A stretch of 64,000 bases of DNA from Candidatus Melainabacteria bacterium (lineage in GTDB: Bacteria > Cyanobacteriota > Vampirovibrionia > Gastranaerophilales > Gastranaerophilaceae), in the NCBI GenBank assembly GCA_022009935.1, contig CP091731.1, positions 1,364,001 through 1,428,000 of the forward strand. Reading direction: 5' to 3'. Under the pieces are notes generated by a model. That model was given only the letters and a program-made list of their open reading frames with translations, did no database searches and was not told the origin of the DNA. Of this stretch, positions 50,899 through 61,786 are shown piece by piece (position 1 is the stretch's first letter; the number at the start of each line of letters is the position of its first letter). The translations under genes and the position numbers were made by a program.

Positions 50899-51979
50899 AT
50901 GTTAAAAAGAATTTTATAATGGGAAAAAAGTATTAATAACAGGACACACCGGTTTTAAAGGGTCTTGGCTTGCTTTATGGCTAAAATCACTGGGGGCAAA
51001 TGTTTTGGGATATGCATTAAAACCAAATACAACCCCTTCAATGTTTGAAGCGCTAAAAATCGAAAAGGAAGTTGAAACGGTTTATGGCGACATACTTGAT
51101 GAAGAAAAGTTGACAAAAACTTTTAATTCTTTTAAACCTGAGATTGTTTTTCACCTTGCAGCACAACCGCTTGTCAGATTGTCCTATTTTGAGCCTAAAT
51201 TAACCTACAAAACAAACGTCATAGGCACTTTAAACGTTCTTGAAGCCTCAAGAATGTCAAAAAGCGTTGTTTCGTTTGTCAATGTAACAACGGATAAATG
51301 CTATGAAAACAAAGAAAAAAATGAAGGCTACTGTGAAGATGAGCCAATGGGTGGGTATGACATGTATTCCTCTTCAAAAGGTTGTGTTGAGATTATGTCA
51401 TCATCTTATCGTCGCTCGTTTTTGGAAAACGGATATTATATGGCAACAGCTCGGGCAGGAAATGTGATTGGTGGTGGTGATTGGGCACTTGAACGCCTTA
51501 TCCCTGATTGTATCCGATTTATAAACGACAGTAAACCTATTGAAATAAGAAATCCAAATGCCGTTCGACCTTGGCAACACGTGCTTGAACCACTTTCAGG
51601 CTATTTACTTCTTGGAAGACTGCTTTGGCTAGAAAAAACAAATATGCTCAAGGCTATAACTTTGGACCTAATGAAGATTCTATTTTAAAAGTTAGCGATG
51701 TCGTAAATGAAGTTATAAAGTGTTACCAAAAAGGAAATGTTATTTATAACAAATCTGATAACTTATGATGAAGCAACTTTGCTTATGCTTAATATTGAAA
51801 AAGCCAAAAAAGAACTCAATTGGACACCTTTGTATAATGCAAATCAAGCAATTGAATTGACAGTCGATTGGTATAAAAATTATTATCAAAATAATAAAGA
51901 TATGCTAAACTTTACATTAAACCAAATAAAAAATTATGAGGAAAATATAGTATGGAACAAAATTTGCGCAATAAAGTAG
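50899..51979 (+). CDS. rfbG: CDP-glucose 4,6-dehydratase (frameshifts)
   Basis: Removing one A gives MLKEFYNGKKVLITGHTGFK and then GSWLALWLKSLGANVLGYAL, an NAD-binding TGHTGFKG loop. FHLAAQPLVRLSYFEPKLTY, the catalytic TTDKCYE and MYSSSKGCVE (YxxxK-type), and VRPWQHVLEPLSGYLLLGRL are typical of RfbG. Shifts near 50909, 51640 and 51765. About 355 residues. Converts CDP-glucose to CDP-4-keto-6-deoxyglucose. The 3' end overlaps the rfbH start. Confidence 0.94.
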
Positions 51980-53313
51980 TTGAAAGTGCAAAGGAATATT
52001 TTAACGAAATAAAAAAGAATAAATTTTCTCAAGAAGAAAAAAAATACATCCCTGCAAGCGGAAAGGTTTTAGATGAAGAAGATTTAGCCAACCTTATTGA
52101 GGCTTCTCTTGATATGTGGTTGACTTGTGGAAGATTTAATGACGAATTTGAAAAAGAGTTTGCAAAATTTATGGGAACAAAATATGCTTTAACTACAAAT
52201 TCTGGTTCAAGTGCAAATTTGCTTGCTGTTTCAAGTTTGACTTCTCATAAACTGGGTGAGAGACAACTTAAAAAAGGCGATGAAGTTATAACAGTGGCTG
52301 CAGGCTTCCCGACAACTGTCAATCCGATTGTTCAAAATGGGCTTGTGCCTGTCTTTGTTGATGTTGAACTTGAAACATACAATATCGATGCAAGAAAAAT
52401 TGAAGAAGCAATAAGTGAAAAAACAAAAGCGATTATTGTTGCGCACACACTGGGAAATCCATTTGATTTAGAAAAAATTCAACAAATAGCAAAAAAATAT
52501 AATTTGTGGCTGATTGAAGACAACTGTGATGCCTTAGGTGCAACTTATAACGGACAAAAACAGGAACTTTTGGGGACATTGCAACATTTAGCTTTTTACC
52601 CTGCACACCATATTACAATGGGTGAAGGCGGAGCATTGATAACCAACAACCCTCAATTATACCGCATAATTATGTCATATCGAGATTGGGGTCGTGATTG
52701 TTGGTGTAAACCCGGGGTTGACAATACTTGTAAAAACAGATTTAATATGCAACTTGGAAATTTGCCTTTTGGATATGACCACAAATATACCTATTCACAT
52801 TTGGGGTATAACTTAAAAATTACAGACTTTCAGGCCTCTATCGGACTTTCGCAGTTGAAAAAATTACCACAGTTTTTGGAAAAAAGAAAAGAAAATGCCA
52901 ACTATCTTCTTCAAAAACTTGAGGATTTGCAAGAATATTTGATTTTGCCTAAAGTATCTCAAAACGCACAATCTTCTTGGTTTGGGTTTTTATTGTCAGT
53001 TAAGGAAAATCCAAAATATTCAAAACAAGAACTTGTAAAATATCTTGAAGAAAATGGCATTGGCACACGTCAACTTTTTGCAGGCAATATGCTGCGACAA
53101 CCTATGTTTGTTGAAAACGAAATAGAATTGAAAATTGGAAATTCAAAGATTATAAACTCAAAAGACTTAAATGAGCAACATTATAAACTTCTTCCTAACA
53201 CAGATTTTATTATGAACAACACTTTTTGGGTTGGCGTTTATCCTGCTTTGAATAAAAAGGATTTGGATAAAACTTCTTTAATAATGCACAAATATTTTCA
53301 AATTGACAAATGA
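51952..53313 (+). CDS. rfbH: CDP-4-dehydro-6-deoxyglucose 3-dehydrase (E1)
   Basis: 453 intact residues. PLP-fold features: TNSGSSANLLAVSSLTS, VAAGFPTTVNPIVQNGLVPV, LIEDNCDALGATYNG. The position of the usual PLP-lysine is His in FYPAHHITMGEGGALI, the E1 hallmark (PMP-dependent dehydrase), and RDCWCKPGVDNTC holds Cys residues for the [2Fe-2S] cluster. Third step to 3,6-dideoxyhexoses such as abequose, paratose or tyvelose. Confidence 0.96.
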   Translation: MEQNLRNKVVESAKEYFNEIKKNKFSQEEKKYIPASGKVLDEEDLANLIEASLDMWLTCGRFNDEFEKEFAKFMGTKYALTTNSGSSANLLAVSSLTSHKLGERQLKKGDEVITVAAGFPTTVNPIVQNGLVPVFVDVELETYNIDARKIEEAISEKTKAIIVAHTLGNPFDLEKIQQIAKKYNLWLIEDNCDALGATYNGQKQELLGTLQHLAFYPAHHITMGEGGALITNNPQLYRIIMSYRDWGRDCWCKPGVDNTCKNRFNMQLGNLPFGYDHKYTYSHLGYNLKITDFQASIGLSQLKKLPQFLEKRKENANYLLQKLEDLQEYLILPKVSQNAQSSWFGFLLSVKENPKYSKQELVKYLEENGIGTRQLFAGNMLRQPMFVENEIELKIGNSKIINSKDLNEQHYKLLPNTDFIMNNTFWVGVYPALNKKDLDKTSLIMHKYFQIDK

Positions 53314-53340
53314 ACCAAAAACACTTAGGATATTTTCATA

Positions 53341-53809
53341 ATGGATAAAAAGAGTCAAAAGTTAATATCAAAAAATAAAATTGCATACCACGAGTACAAT
53401 ATTCTTGAAACCTATCAAGCAGGGATTGTTTTGTATGGCACTGAGATAAAGTCTTTGAGAAAAAACGCAATAAACTTGAAAGACAGCTTTGCAAAGATAG
53501 ACAAGAACAACGAATGCTGGCTTTATAACGCACATATAAGCCATTATGTTGAGGGAAACAGATACAATCATCCTGAAAATCGAGATAGAAAACTTTTGTT
53601 GACCAAACGGGAAATATTAAAAAATAATGGGCAGAATAAAAAAGGATAACTTGGCACTTATTCCACTTTCTGTATATTTAAAAAACGGGTTTGCAAAAGT
53701 GGAACTTGGTCTTGCAAAAGGAAAAAAACTTTACGATAAGCGTGAAGATTTGGCAAAAAAATCACAAAATCGTGACATTCAAAGAGCCGTAAAGAATTAT
53801 AAATATTAA
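53341..53809 (+). CDS. smpB: tmRNA-binding protein SmpB (one frameshift)
   Basis: KLISKNKIAYHEYNILETYQ, AGIVLYGTEIKSLRKNAINL, SFAKIDKNNECWLYNAHISH, LLTKREILK then, past a shift near 53626, RIKKDNLALIPLSVYLKNGF and AKVELGLAKGKKLYDKREDL. About 155 residues. Works with tmRNA in trans-translation; the tmRNA gene is not in the window. Confidence 0.96.
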
Positions 53810-53897
53810 ATTTCAGCTTTTTAAATGAGTAATTTTTTTCATATTTATGGTTAAATAAAATATGAAAAATAGTATGGAAAAAAGAAAAGTATAAATT

Positions 53898-54675
53898 ATG
53901 GATTTAGGAGCAGTAATAGGCGTTTTTTTTGGTATCGTATGTATACTTATCGGTCAGGCGCTGGAAGGTGGAAACATAGGTCAATTGATACAGATAACCG
54001 CGGCATTCATTGTATTTGGCGGTACTGCAGGAGCTGTAATTATGAGTTTTCCGGTGCCAACAATGAAAGATGCCATGTTGGTTGTGTCTGATATTTTTGC
54101 AGGACCGAAAGTGAATTTTGACGAAACAATCGATGAAATAATACAATATGCACAAAAAGCACGTAAAGAAGGTGTTATTTCGTTGGAAAAAGATGCAAAA
54201 ATGTAAATGACAGCCTTCTTCGTTTTGGCTTGGAACTTATTGCCGATGGAACAGACCCGACACTTGTACAAAGTATGCTTGAAAATCAACTTGCACAACT
54301 TGAAGCAAAAATAAATGGAGCCGCCAAAGTTTGGGAATCAGCAGGGAGGTTTTTTCTCCAACAATCGGTATCATTGGAGCAGTTCTTGGGCTAATTCAAG
54401 TTATGCAAAACCTTTCAGACCCGTCAAAACTTGGGGCCGGGATTGCCGTTGCCTTTGTTGCTACTGTTTATGGTGTCGGCAGTGCTAACTTGATTTTTAT
54501 ACCGTTTTCGACTCGATTGAAATTTAAATATCAAAAAGTTTTTGTATTAAAAGAACTTATTATTGAAGGAGTTATGGCTATCCAAGCAGGCGAGTCACCG
54601 GCTTTGATTGAACGTAAATTAAATTCTTTCGTGTTGGATAGTCACTTAAAAGAAAGTAACGAAGCTAAAGTATAA
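53898..54675 (+). CDS. motA: Flagellar motor stator MotA (two frameshifts)
   Basis: MDLGAVIGVFFGIVCILIGQ and ITAAFIVFGGTAGAVIMSFP are the first two helices; after a shift near 54203 the cytoplasmic loop, then SAGGFSPTIGIIGAVLGLIQ VMQNL with the conserved Pro and the last helix GAGIAVAFVATVYGVGSANL. About 257 residues. Proton channel half of the flagellar stator; motB follows 6 bases later. TolQ/ExbB relatives are shorter and lack this layout. Confidence 0.92.
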
Positions 54676-54681
54676 AAAATT

Positions 54682-55726
54682 ATGGCAAAGAAGAAAAAAC
54701 ATGAAGAACATGAAAATCTTGAACGTTGGTTAGTGTCATATGCTGATTTTATGACATTACTTTTTTGCAACGTTTGTTGTTCTTTATGCCCTTGCACAAA
54801 CTGATGTAAATGAATTTACAAAATTGCAAGATGCGATTAAATCTGCATTTCAGTCTATGCATTTTTTACAAGGTGAAAAATCAATTTTGCAGGACAGCGG
54901 AAAAAAATGTTATTGACTCATCAGGTGCCAATGATGCTTTAATTGACTCACTTTTTATGGAATATATAAGCCCAAAATACGAAGAACAATCCTTTGAACA
55001 AATCCAAGAGGAAATAAAAAACTTAAAGACGACGGGTTAAATGATGTTACAACAAAAATAGACGACCGCGGACTTGTTATAACCTTAAATGATAACAATA
55101 TTGTCTTTGAACCTGCAAGTGCAACTTTATCTAAAGAAGCTATTAAAAAACTTGATTACATTAGTGCTTTAATAGGCAAAAAATTCATGCTCCATTTGAT
55201 ACGTGTAGAAGGACACACTGACAATGCACCAATTTTAAATAATCCTGTTTATCCTTCTAACTGGGAACTTTCATCCGCTCGTGCTTGCACCATCATTCGT
55301 TATATGATAAATAAATTCAAATTTGTTCCTGATTTATTTACTGCTGTTGGGTTTGCAGACACAAGGCCAATTGTCAAAAAATGACTCGATTAAAAACAAA
55401 GCTTTTAAACCGAAGGATAGAAATTATTGTACTAAAAAAATAAAAATAAATCAGAGCCGAACAATGCAAATATACAAAATTCTATCTTAAAAATGTCAAA
55501 ACAATCGCAAAAAGCGCTTCGAGATGAACAACTTGAAGCTATAAATCAAATTCTTAATAAAAAGGTAATTTTAAATAATGATATTAAATTTGAAAAACAA
55601 AATATAGATGAAGATACTAAGTCAAACATCAATGCTGTTGACCCCAAATTATATGAAATAGAAGCAATAAGACTTGAAAACAAGGACAAAAAAGAAATAT
55701 TTTATAATAAAACTAAAAAATATTAA
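54682..55726 (+). CDS. motB: Flagellar motor stator MotB with extended C-terminus (frameshifts)
   Basis: KKKHEEHENLERWLVSYADF, MTLLFATFVVLYALAQTDVN: the proton-carrying Asp is in SYADFMTLL. The OmpA-like peptidoglycan-binding domain has VITLNDNNIVFEPASATLSK, RVEGHTDNAPILNNPVYPSN and WELSSARACTIIRYM, ending NRRIEIIVL. The frame then continues about 90 charged residues (to NKTKKY). Shifts near 54764, 54898, 55033 and 55418. About 347 residues. The tail after the OmpA domain is not typical. Confidence 0.9.
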
Positions 55727-56362
55727 AACAAACTGAACCCATGAGCATCAGTTCCACCTGTTTTTATAAGTTTATGTTTTTCACTTAATTTTTCTATTGT
55801 TTTTGTTTTATGAAATTTGATTATTCCGCGATGGCGGCGATACGGGTAATAAACTTCAAGCCCGTCAAGCCCCATATCAACAAGAGATTTGACAAAACTA
55901 TCCATATTGAAAGCCCAACAACAAGCTCCATAGAAAAAACAGCAATGCCTCCGGATGAATGTATAGCCTCAATAATTTTTTTGGTTTTCTTTGAAACGCT
56001 TTAAACAACCGCACAACATCAAGTTCTGTTTCTTTTTTGTTTTTGGCACACAACGAAAGCAAACTTTCATTTTCTACATCAACATTGTAACCTAAAAGAT
56101 GAATTAGAACACCTTTATGCCAAGAATCAAACTCAACCCCCGGTATAATATTTTTATAATTTTTGACAGTTTCATCACCATAGGCACTAACTGTGTTGTG
56201 ATCACATATTGAAATAGTTTCAAAGTTATGTTTTTTAGCATACTCAATCACTTCCGATGGAAGCATTTTTCCATCGGAGCAATTGGTATGAATATGCAAA
56301 TTAACTTTGTTTTTATAATCTTCGCTTGTTAAACTGTTTAGATAATCAATAAATTTTTCCAT
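55723..56362 (-). CDS. PHP-domain metal-dependent phosphoesterase (frameshifts)
   Basis: VNLHIHTNCSDGKMLPSEVI carries the HxH and CSDG of the PHP motif I, ISICDHNTVSAYGDETV is motif II, and IIPGVEFDSWHKGVLIHLLG motif III. After shifts near 55988 and 55905 come SSGGIAVFS, LDGLEVYYPYRRHRGIIKFH and IKTGGTDAHGFSLF (final metal-binding DxH). About 213 residues. Substrate unknown; such enzymes act on nucleotides or small phosphoesters. Convergent with motB, overlapping by 4 bases. Confidence 0.88.
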
Positions 56363-56387
56363 ATAAACATTTTATAACAAAAATATT

Positions 56388-57292
56388 TTACAAGTTTGCC
56401 ATAAATTTATTCATATAAGGTTTCAGATTATTAACTGCAAATTCAATTATGCTATTGTCATTCTTTTGTTCTATACTTGCAATTGAGCAAGCTGCTTGTT
56501 TTCCATTAAAATAAATTACTAAAAGTGGAGGTTTTGCCTCCTCGCCAAATTTTTTTATTTAAAGGTGGCAAATTTAAATCTTGCGCAATATCTTTATAAC
56601 TGCCTAGTACAATTCGTTCATTAAGGTTTAACTTTTCAACACCATAATAATTTCTCTGATTTTCTAATTCTGTATTTATGTTAACAATTAAATTTTTTGG
56701 ATTATGTTTTTCCATTTTATATGTACGAAACGAAGGATCGACAACTAAAATTTCATTGTCTTCATCAAAACTTCATTTTTTGATTGCTGAATCTTCAAGT
56801 GTATCTTTTTTAGCAATAGCCAAAACACAATGTGTCATTTTGTATTCTTCATTAAAAATACCCATACCATAAATGTTTAAGTCAGGACAATTTTCTTTTT
56901 ATTTCTTTACCTGCCTTTAACATAAGCTCACGACAATTACCTCTAATCTTATCATCATTGTCTACAGAATTGAAATTTGTTAAATAAACTTCACCAGCAT
57001 ATCCTATCATTTTTGTTTGGCAAGATTTTAAGATATCAGCTTTTGAATATCTACATTTTTTCAAAGTATTTAATATTTTCATTGCATTATCTCGACCGAC
57101 ATAAGCAACCAAATCTTGCATATCATTAACTTTACCTGAACCTTTCATGCCAAAAGAAACGGTGTCATGGGATAAAGTTTTTAAAGGTTTTGTGCCCAAA
57201 AAATTTAAAAAATTATTTTTCTGCACATTGTTTGTTTTATTCGCTCCATAAACACTGTTTTGTTGATAATTGTTAATTCCAAATACTTTCAT
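56388..57292 (-). CDS. SFG-motif protein with Cys/His/Asp triad, effector-like (frameshifts)
   Basis: MKVFGINNYQQNSVYGANKT, Asn/Gln-rich, then SHDTVSFGMKGSGKVND. The body has NDDKIRGNCRELMLKAGKEI, then after a shift near 56895 YKMTHCVLAIAKKD and, beyond an in-frame TGA best explained by two compensating indels near 56775, NEILVVDPSFRTYK. GNC-x-E, H and DPS in this order resemble papain/transglutaminase-like effector enzymes. C-terminal half ends MNKFMANL. About 300 residues. No exact family match recalled. Confidence 0.55.
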
Positions 57293-57320
57293 AATTCCCC
57301 TCTCTTATTTTCATAAACAA

Positions 57321-57343
57321 AAAGGTAGGTGTTACCTACCTTT
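57321..57343 (-). terminator. Terminator of the small ORF at 57520
   Basis: Minus strand AAAGGTAGGT-AAC-ACCTACCTTT followed by TTGTTT; a perfect 10-bp stem containing the ORF's stop codon. Confidence 0.82.
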
Positions 57344-57520
57344 ACCTATAAAATCAATTAAATTTTTAGTTTTTAAATTATAATTTTTTGTATTTTTATA
57401 AATATTCTGAGCCTTCATTTCAATGTCGACTTCAGCCATATTTATTTTTAATTTTTCTTTTTTATTTTTTTGAGGGTAATTATTAGCCCTATCATAAGGT
57501 TTATTGTTGTTAATGTTCAT
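57332..57520 (-). CDS. Small unknown Asn/Lys-rich protein
   Basis: 62 residues: MNINNNKPYDRANNYPQKNK, KEKLKINMAEVDIEMKAQNI, YKNTKNYNLKTKNLIDFIGK GR. Asn/Lys-rich, without a signal peptide. Its last codons form the left arm of a terminator. Possibly co-regulated with the SFG-motif gene 40 bases downstream, which has its own start. No family recognised. Confidence 0.45.
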   Translation of the reverse strand: MNINNNKPYDRANNYPQKNKKEKLKINMAEVDIEMKAQNIYKNTKNYNLKTKNLIDFIGKGR

Positions 57521-57640
57521 TTAGTGTTGATGCCTTTCCTAATTTAATTTGATAATAACGTGTTTCTCCCTGTTTTTACCAATTTAAGCATTTTTTAAGG
57601 CTTATTTTTTTATTACATAATTAATTATAAATCAAAAAAA

Positions 57641-58750
57641 TTAAGTTTCAATATATTCTTTTAATCGTTTACTGCGATTGGGATGTCTTAATTTTCTAAG
57701 CGCTTTGGCTTCAATTTGTCTAATACGTTCGCGAGTGACACCAAAAAGCTGTCCGACTTCTTCCAATGTTCTTTGACGACCGTCGTCCATACCGAAGCGA
57801 AGACGAAGCACATCGCGTTCACGAGGGAACAAACCGCTTAAAACCTCAGCCAAATCTTCACGAAGCAACTCATGTGCAACTGTCTTAACAGGTGCATCTG
57901 CATCTTTATCTTCAATAAAATCACCTAAACGAGAATCTTCTTCTTTGCCGATTGGTGTTTCTAAAGACAAAGGTTCTTGAGCGACTTTCACGATTTCTCT
58001 CAATTTTGGAACAGATATGCCCATTTCCATTGCAAGTTCGTCCTCTGTTGGTTTGCGAGACAAATCCTGAGCAAGTTTTCGAGTGATTTTTTTCAACTTG
58101 TTTATTGTTTCAACCATGTGAACAGGTATTCTTATTGTTCTGGCTTGGTCAGCTATTGCACGAGTGATTGCTTGACGTATCCACCAAGTTGCATAGGTTG
58201 AGAACTTATATCCGCGTTCGTGGTCAAACTTTTCAGCAGCACGGATTAAGCCCAAATTCCCCTCTTGAATTAAATCCAAGAACAACATTCCTCGACCCAC
58301 ATACTTTTTAGCGATACTTACAACAAGCCTTAAATTTGCCTGTACAAGCTTACGTTTTGCTATAGCACCAACTTTTCCGCCTGTTAAAATCTTTTGAGCA
58401 AGCTGGATTTCTTCTTCTGCGTTTAATAGTTTTATTCGCCCTATTTCACGCAAATACATACGCACAGGGTCATCGCTTGAAACACCGCGTGGCAAAGACA
58501 ATTCTGATGCTTCTTCGTCTTCATCTTCCGCATCTTCATCATCTTCTTCTAGCGAATTTGAAGCTGACGATACATCAAAAGAAGCGTCTATAGAACCAAC
58601 ATTATTCAATTTCGCTGCTGCTCCTATTATAGTATCTATATTGTCTGTTGATAGCGGGCTGTCTTCACCATCAAATAAATCTTCTGTATCATTCATCATT
58701 TCTTCATCAACTACTGACACTATTGATTTATCGGACTTCTTTCTACTCAT
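57641..58750 (-). CDS. rpoD: Primary RNA polymerase sigma factor (RpoD/SigA)
   Basis: 369 intact residues. Acidic N-terminus (EDDEDAEDEDEEASE), region 1.2 DPVRMYLREIGRIKLLNAEE, region 2 AKKYVGRGMLFLDLIQEGNL, GYKFSTYATWWIRQAITRAI, region 3 MVETINKLKKITRKLAQDLS and region 4 RTLEEVGQLFGVTRERIRQI. Lacks the long E. coli non-conserved insert. The start overlaps the dnaG stop (ATGA), so they are translationally coupled. Confidence 0.98.
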   Translation of the reverse strand: MSRKKSDKSIVSVVDEEMMNDTEDLFDGEDSPLSTDNIDTIIGAAAKLNNVGSIDASFDVSSASNSLEEDDEDAEDEDEEASELSLPRGVSSDDPVRMYLREIGRIKLLNAEEEIQLAQKILTGGKVGAIAKRKLVQANLRLVVSIAKKYVGRGMLFLDLIQEGNLGLIRAAEKFDHERGYKFSTYATWWIRQAITRAIADQARTIRIPVHMVETINKLKKITRKLAQDLSRKPTEDELAMEMGISVPKLREIVKVAQEPLSLETPIGKEEDSRLGDFIEDKDADAPVKTVAHELLREDLAEVLSGLFPRERDVLRLRFGMDDGRQRTLEEVGQLFGVTRERIRQIEAKALRKLRHPNRSKRLKEYIET

Positions 58751-60626
58751 ACGTTAATTTCTCCAGTTCTCATTATTTTTATCTGTTCCTGTATCCTCAA
58801 TTGACATTGACGTTTCGTTTCATCGTCAACAGCTAATGCATATTCTTTTTTTAAGTTTGCAATTAACTGTTTTGTCTCGGATGTTTTTATTTTATTTATA
58901 TTTTCATATATTATTCCTAATAAATCCTTTTCAGATAACTCTTTGAAGCTTTCTGACAGATAGACCAAATCACTCAGTATGTTTTTGACTTCATTGTTTT
59001 GTGCATATTCTATATATAATTTTTCTTGAAGTTCACTTACATTATTTACTGTACATGCTAATTTGTCAATCGTATTTTTAATCTGTTTTAAGATTTCATC
59101 AGAAAAATTAACATCCTTCATGATTACACTTAATTCATTCAACGTTAATACGTTCTCATCCATTATAAAAACCGAAAGTAAATTTTTTTGCGCTTTTTTT
59201 CAATATTTGGTGTTTTTTTTACATTTCTTTGCATTTCTTCATAATTTATTTCTTCATAAACACTGTTTTTCTTTAACTCGTTGTATAAGCTTTCTTCTTT
59301 TATATCAAGTGTTTTAGCTGACATTTTTATATATTCGCTTAGTATAATTTCATTGTTTATTTCACTTAAAACTTCTATTAATTGCTTTACAATTGTCGTT
59401 TTTTCTTGTGGGGTCATATTATCTTTTTTTTGTGAAAGTATCAGATTGATTTGATAATCCAAAAACAAAGGGGCTTTTTGCATTTGTTTTTTGTACTCAC
59501 TTGAGCCATATTGACGAATAAATTCATCAGGGTCTTTTCCGTTTGGCAAATTTATTACTCTTAGTTCACAAACATATTTATCATTATTTAAAGTTGTATA
59601 GCTTTCATCATACTGCTTTATCTCACCAAGAAGTCCAAATGCTTCTTTTATTATATTTGCATTCCGTTTTGTCGCCATTTTTCCTGCTTTATCCAAGTCA
59701 AACGCCATATATATCCGTTTTGAAGGAGTATATTTTGACATAAGCTTGACATGGTCAAGTGTCAAAGAAGTTCCGCAACTTGCAACACAGTTTTTCACTC
59801 CTGCCATTTGCGCACTTATTACATCAAAATACCCTTCCATTATCACAACACCGTCTTCTTCTTTAATAGCTTCTTTTTGCATGATACAAACCATATAGTA
59901 TTTTGCTTTTATTGTATACAATAGTATCCGGTGAATTTAAATATTTCGGTGATTGCTTTTCTTCTATTGCCCTTGCCCCAAAAGCAACTATTTCTCCCAT
60001 TTCATTAAACACTGGTATCATTATACGATTGCGAAACCTGTCTATTGAATTTGAATGCTGCTCGCGTTCAATTATTAAGCCACTATCTTTCAATATTTCG
60101 TGTTTTATGTGGCTTAATTTTTTTTGTACTCCTTCGTATTCATTTAAAGCAAAGCCCAGTTTATATTTTTTTATTATTTCATCCGTAATTTGCCTTGACT
60201 TTAAATACTCATAAGCTTTTATTCCCATTTTAGAATTCAAAAGCACATCGCAATAAAAATCACCGGCTTCTTTTAAAGCTTTGTATATTTCTTTTTCTTG
60301 TCTTGGTTGTCATAGGTTTTGCTGAAAGTTGTGGGAAGTTCAATGCCAAATTTCATCGCGTATTCTTTTATGACATCGTTAAAGCTTGCCCCAGTTGTTT
60401 TCATAATAAAAGAAAAGACATCTCCACCTTCGCCACAACCAAAACATTTGTATATTTGTTTTTGAGGGTTGACAGAAAATGAAGGCGTTTTTTCATTGTG
60501 AAAAGGACATAAGCCCCAATAGTTGTTGCCTGATTTTTTTAATATCACGCTTTCACTCACAACATCTACTATATCAAGCTTATCTTTTATTTGTTCGACA
60601 ACTGAAGCGTAATCATTATTTTGCAT
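58747..60626 (-). CDS. dnaG: DNA primase (frameshifts)
   Basis: Zinc finger GLCPFHNEKTPSFSVNPQKQ and YKCFGCGEGGDVFSFIM; RNAP core FRNRIMIPVFNEMGEIVAFG, ARAIEEKQSPKYLNSPDTIV; TOPRIM VIMEGYFDVISAQMAGVKNC and FDLDKAGKMATKRN. A C-terminal helical domain continues past a shift at 59163 (ENVLTLNELSVIMKDVNF) to TGEINV. Other shifts near 60273 and 59900. About 620 residues. Start taken at MQNNDYASV (60626), overlapping dgt. Confidence 0.95.
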
Positions 60627-61654
60627 AAATACCACTTATTCCGATTAGTTTAAATATTTGTTCATCAGATTTTTTTGTTTGGGCGGATTTTGGAATAAAC
60701 AAATCTTCAAATTTTGTCACTGCATATCTATCTGTCATACCTGCAATATAATCACAAACCGCCAATTTTATTATATCTTCTTTTTCATCTATTGTCTTAT
60801 CAATATAGTCAAAATAATAATCGAAAAGCCGTCTGATTATGCCTTCGACTTTATTTTCTTCTGTTTTGGCTTCTTCATTAAGATAAACTTTTTCGAACAT
60901 AAAATTTCTTAGCTTGTTTAAATAGAACCAACATTGTTGCGACATTTCAACTTTTTCTTTGTCAATGCTATTTTCAACAACATCATTAATCATTTTGGCA
61001 AGTCTGTTTTTGCGTTTTGTTGTAAAATATTTTTTACAATCTTCAGGCATATCCTCTTCGCATATCAATCCTGATTCAATAGCATCTTCAATGTCGTGGT
61101 TTAAATATGCAATTTTATCTGCAAGTTGAACAACCATACCTTCAAGAGTGATTGGTTTTAATCCCCAACTATGAGTCAAAATTCCATCTTTTACTTCTTT
61201 TGTCAAGTTCAATTTTTTCAATGTATTTCACAACACGAAGACTTTGTTCGTTATGCTTAAAGCCGCCTAAATCTTTCATAATTTCGCCTAAAACACGTTC
61301 TCCGCTGTGTCCAAAAGGTGTATGCCCCAAATCGTGTCCCAAAGCTATCGCCTCTGTTAAATCCTCATTCAAATTTAAAGCACGTGAAAGAGTTCTTGCA
61401 ATTTGAGAAACTTCTAAAGTGTGGGTCATACGCGTTCTATAGTGGTCGTTTTGAGGTGAAAAAAATACTTGAGTTTTGTGCTTTAAACGACGAAATGCCT
61501 TTGAATGTAAAATCCTGTCTCTATCACGTTGAAAGCACATACGGATTGGACAAGGCTCTTCTTCAACATCTCTTCCTTGGCTTTCGCTGCTTTTTGTAGC
61601 ATACTTGCTCAAAAGCTTCAATTCATTTTCTTCGGCTTTTTTTCTGATACACAT
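60616..61654 (-). CDS. dgt: dGTP triphosphohydrolase, HD domain (one frameshift)
   Basis: RDRDRILHSKAFRRLKHKTQ, VFFSPQNDHYRTRMTHTLEV, SQIARTLSRALNLNEDLTEA and IALGHDLGHTPFGHSGERVL supply the HD motif (H...HD...). A shift near 61200 joins LTKEVKDGILTHSWGLKPIT and the second Asp in LADKIAYLNHDIEDAI. About 345 residues. Regulates dNTP pools; precedes dnaG-rpoD as in clostridia and bacilli (where yqfL or dgt occupies this site). Confidence 0.93.
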
Positions 61655-61786
61655 ATTTAACCCTTTATCTTTATAATTTTATTATAGCTGAAAAGGGTAA
61701 ATTTTAAAACAGTTTGGCAAATCTATAGTTTTTCATTGCATTTCTCACAATAAGTTGTAATAATTTTGGCTTTTAAGTTTTCATAT

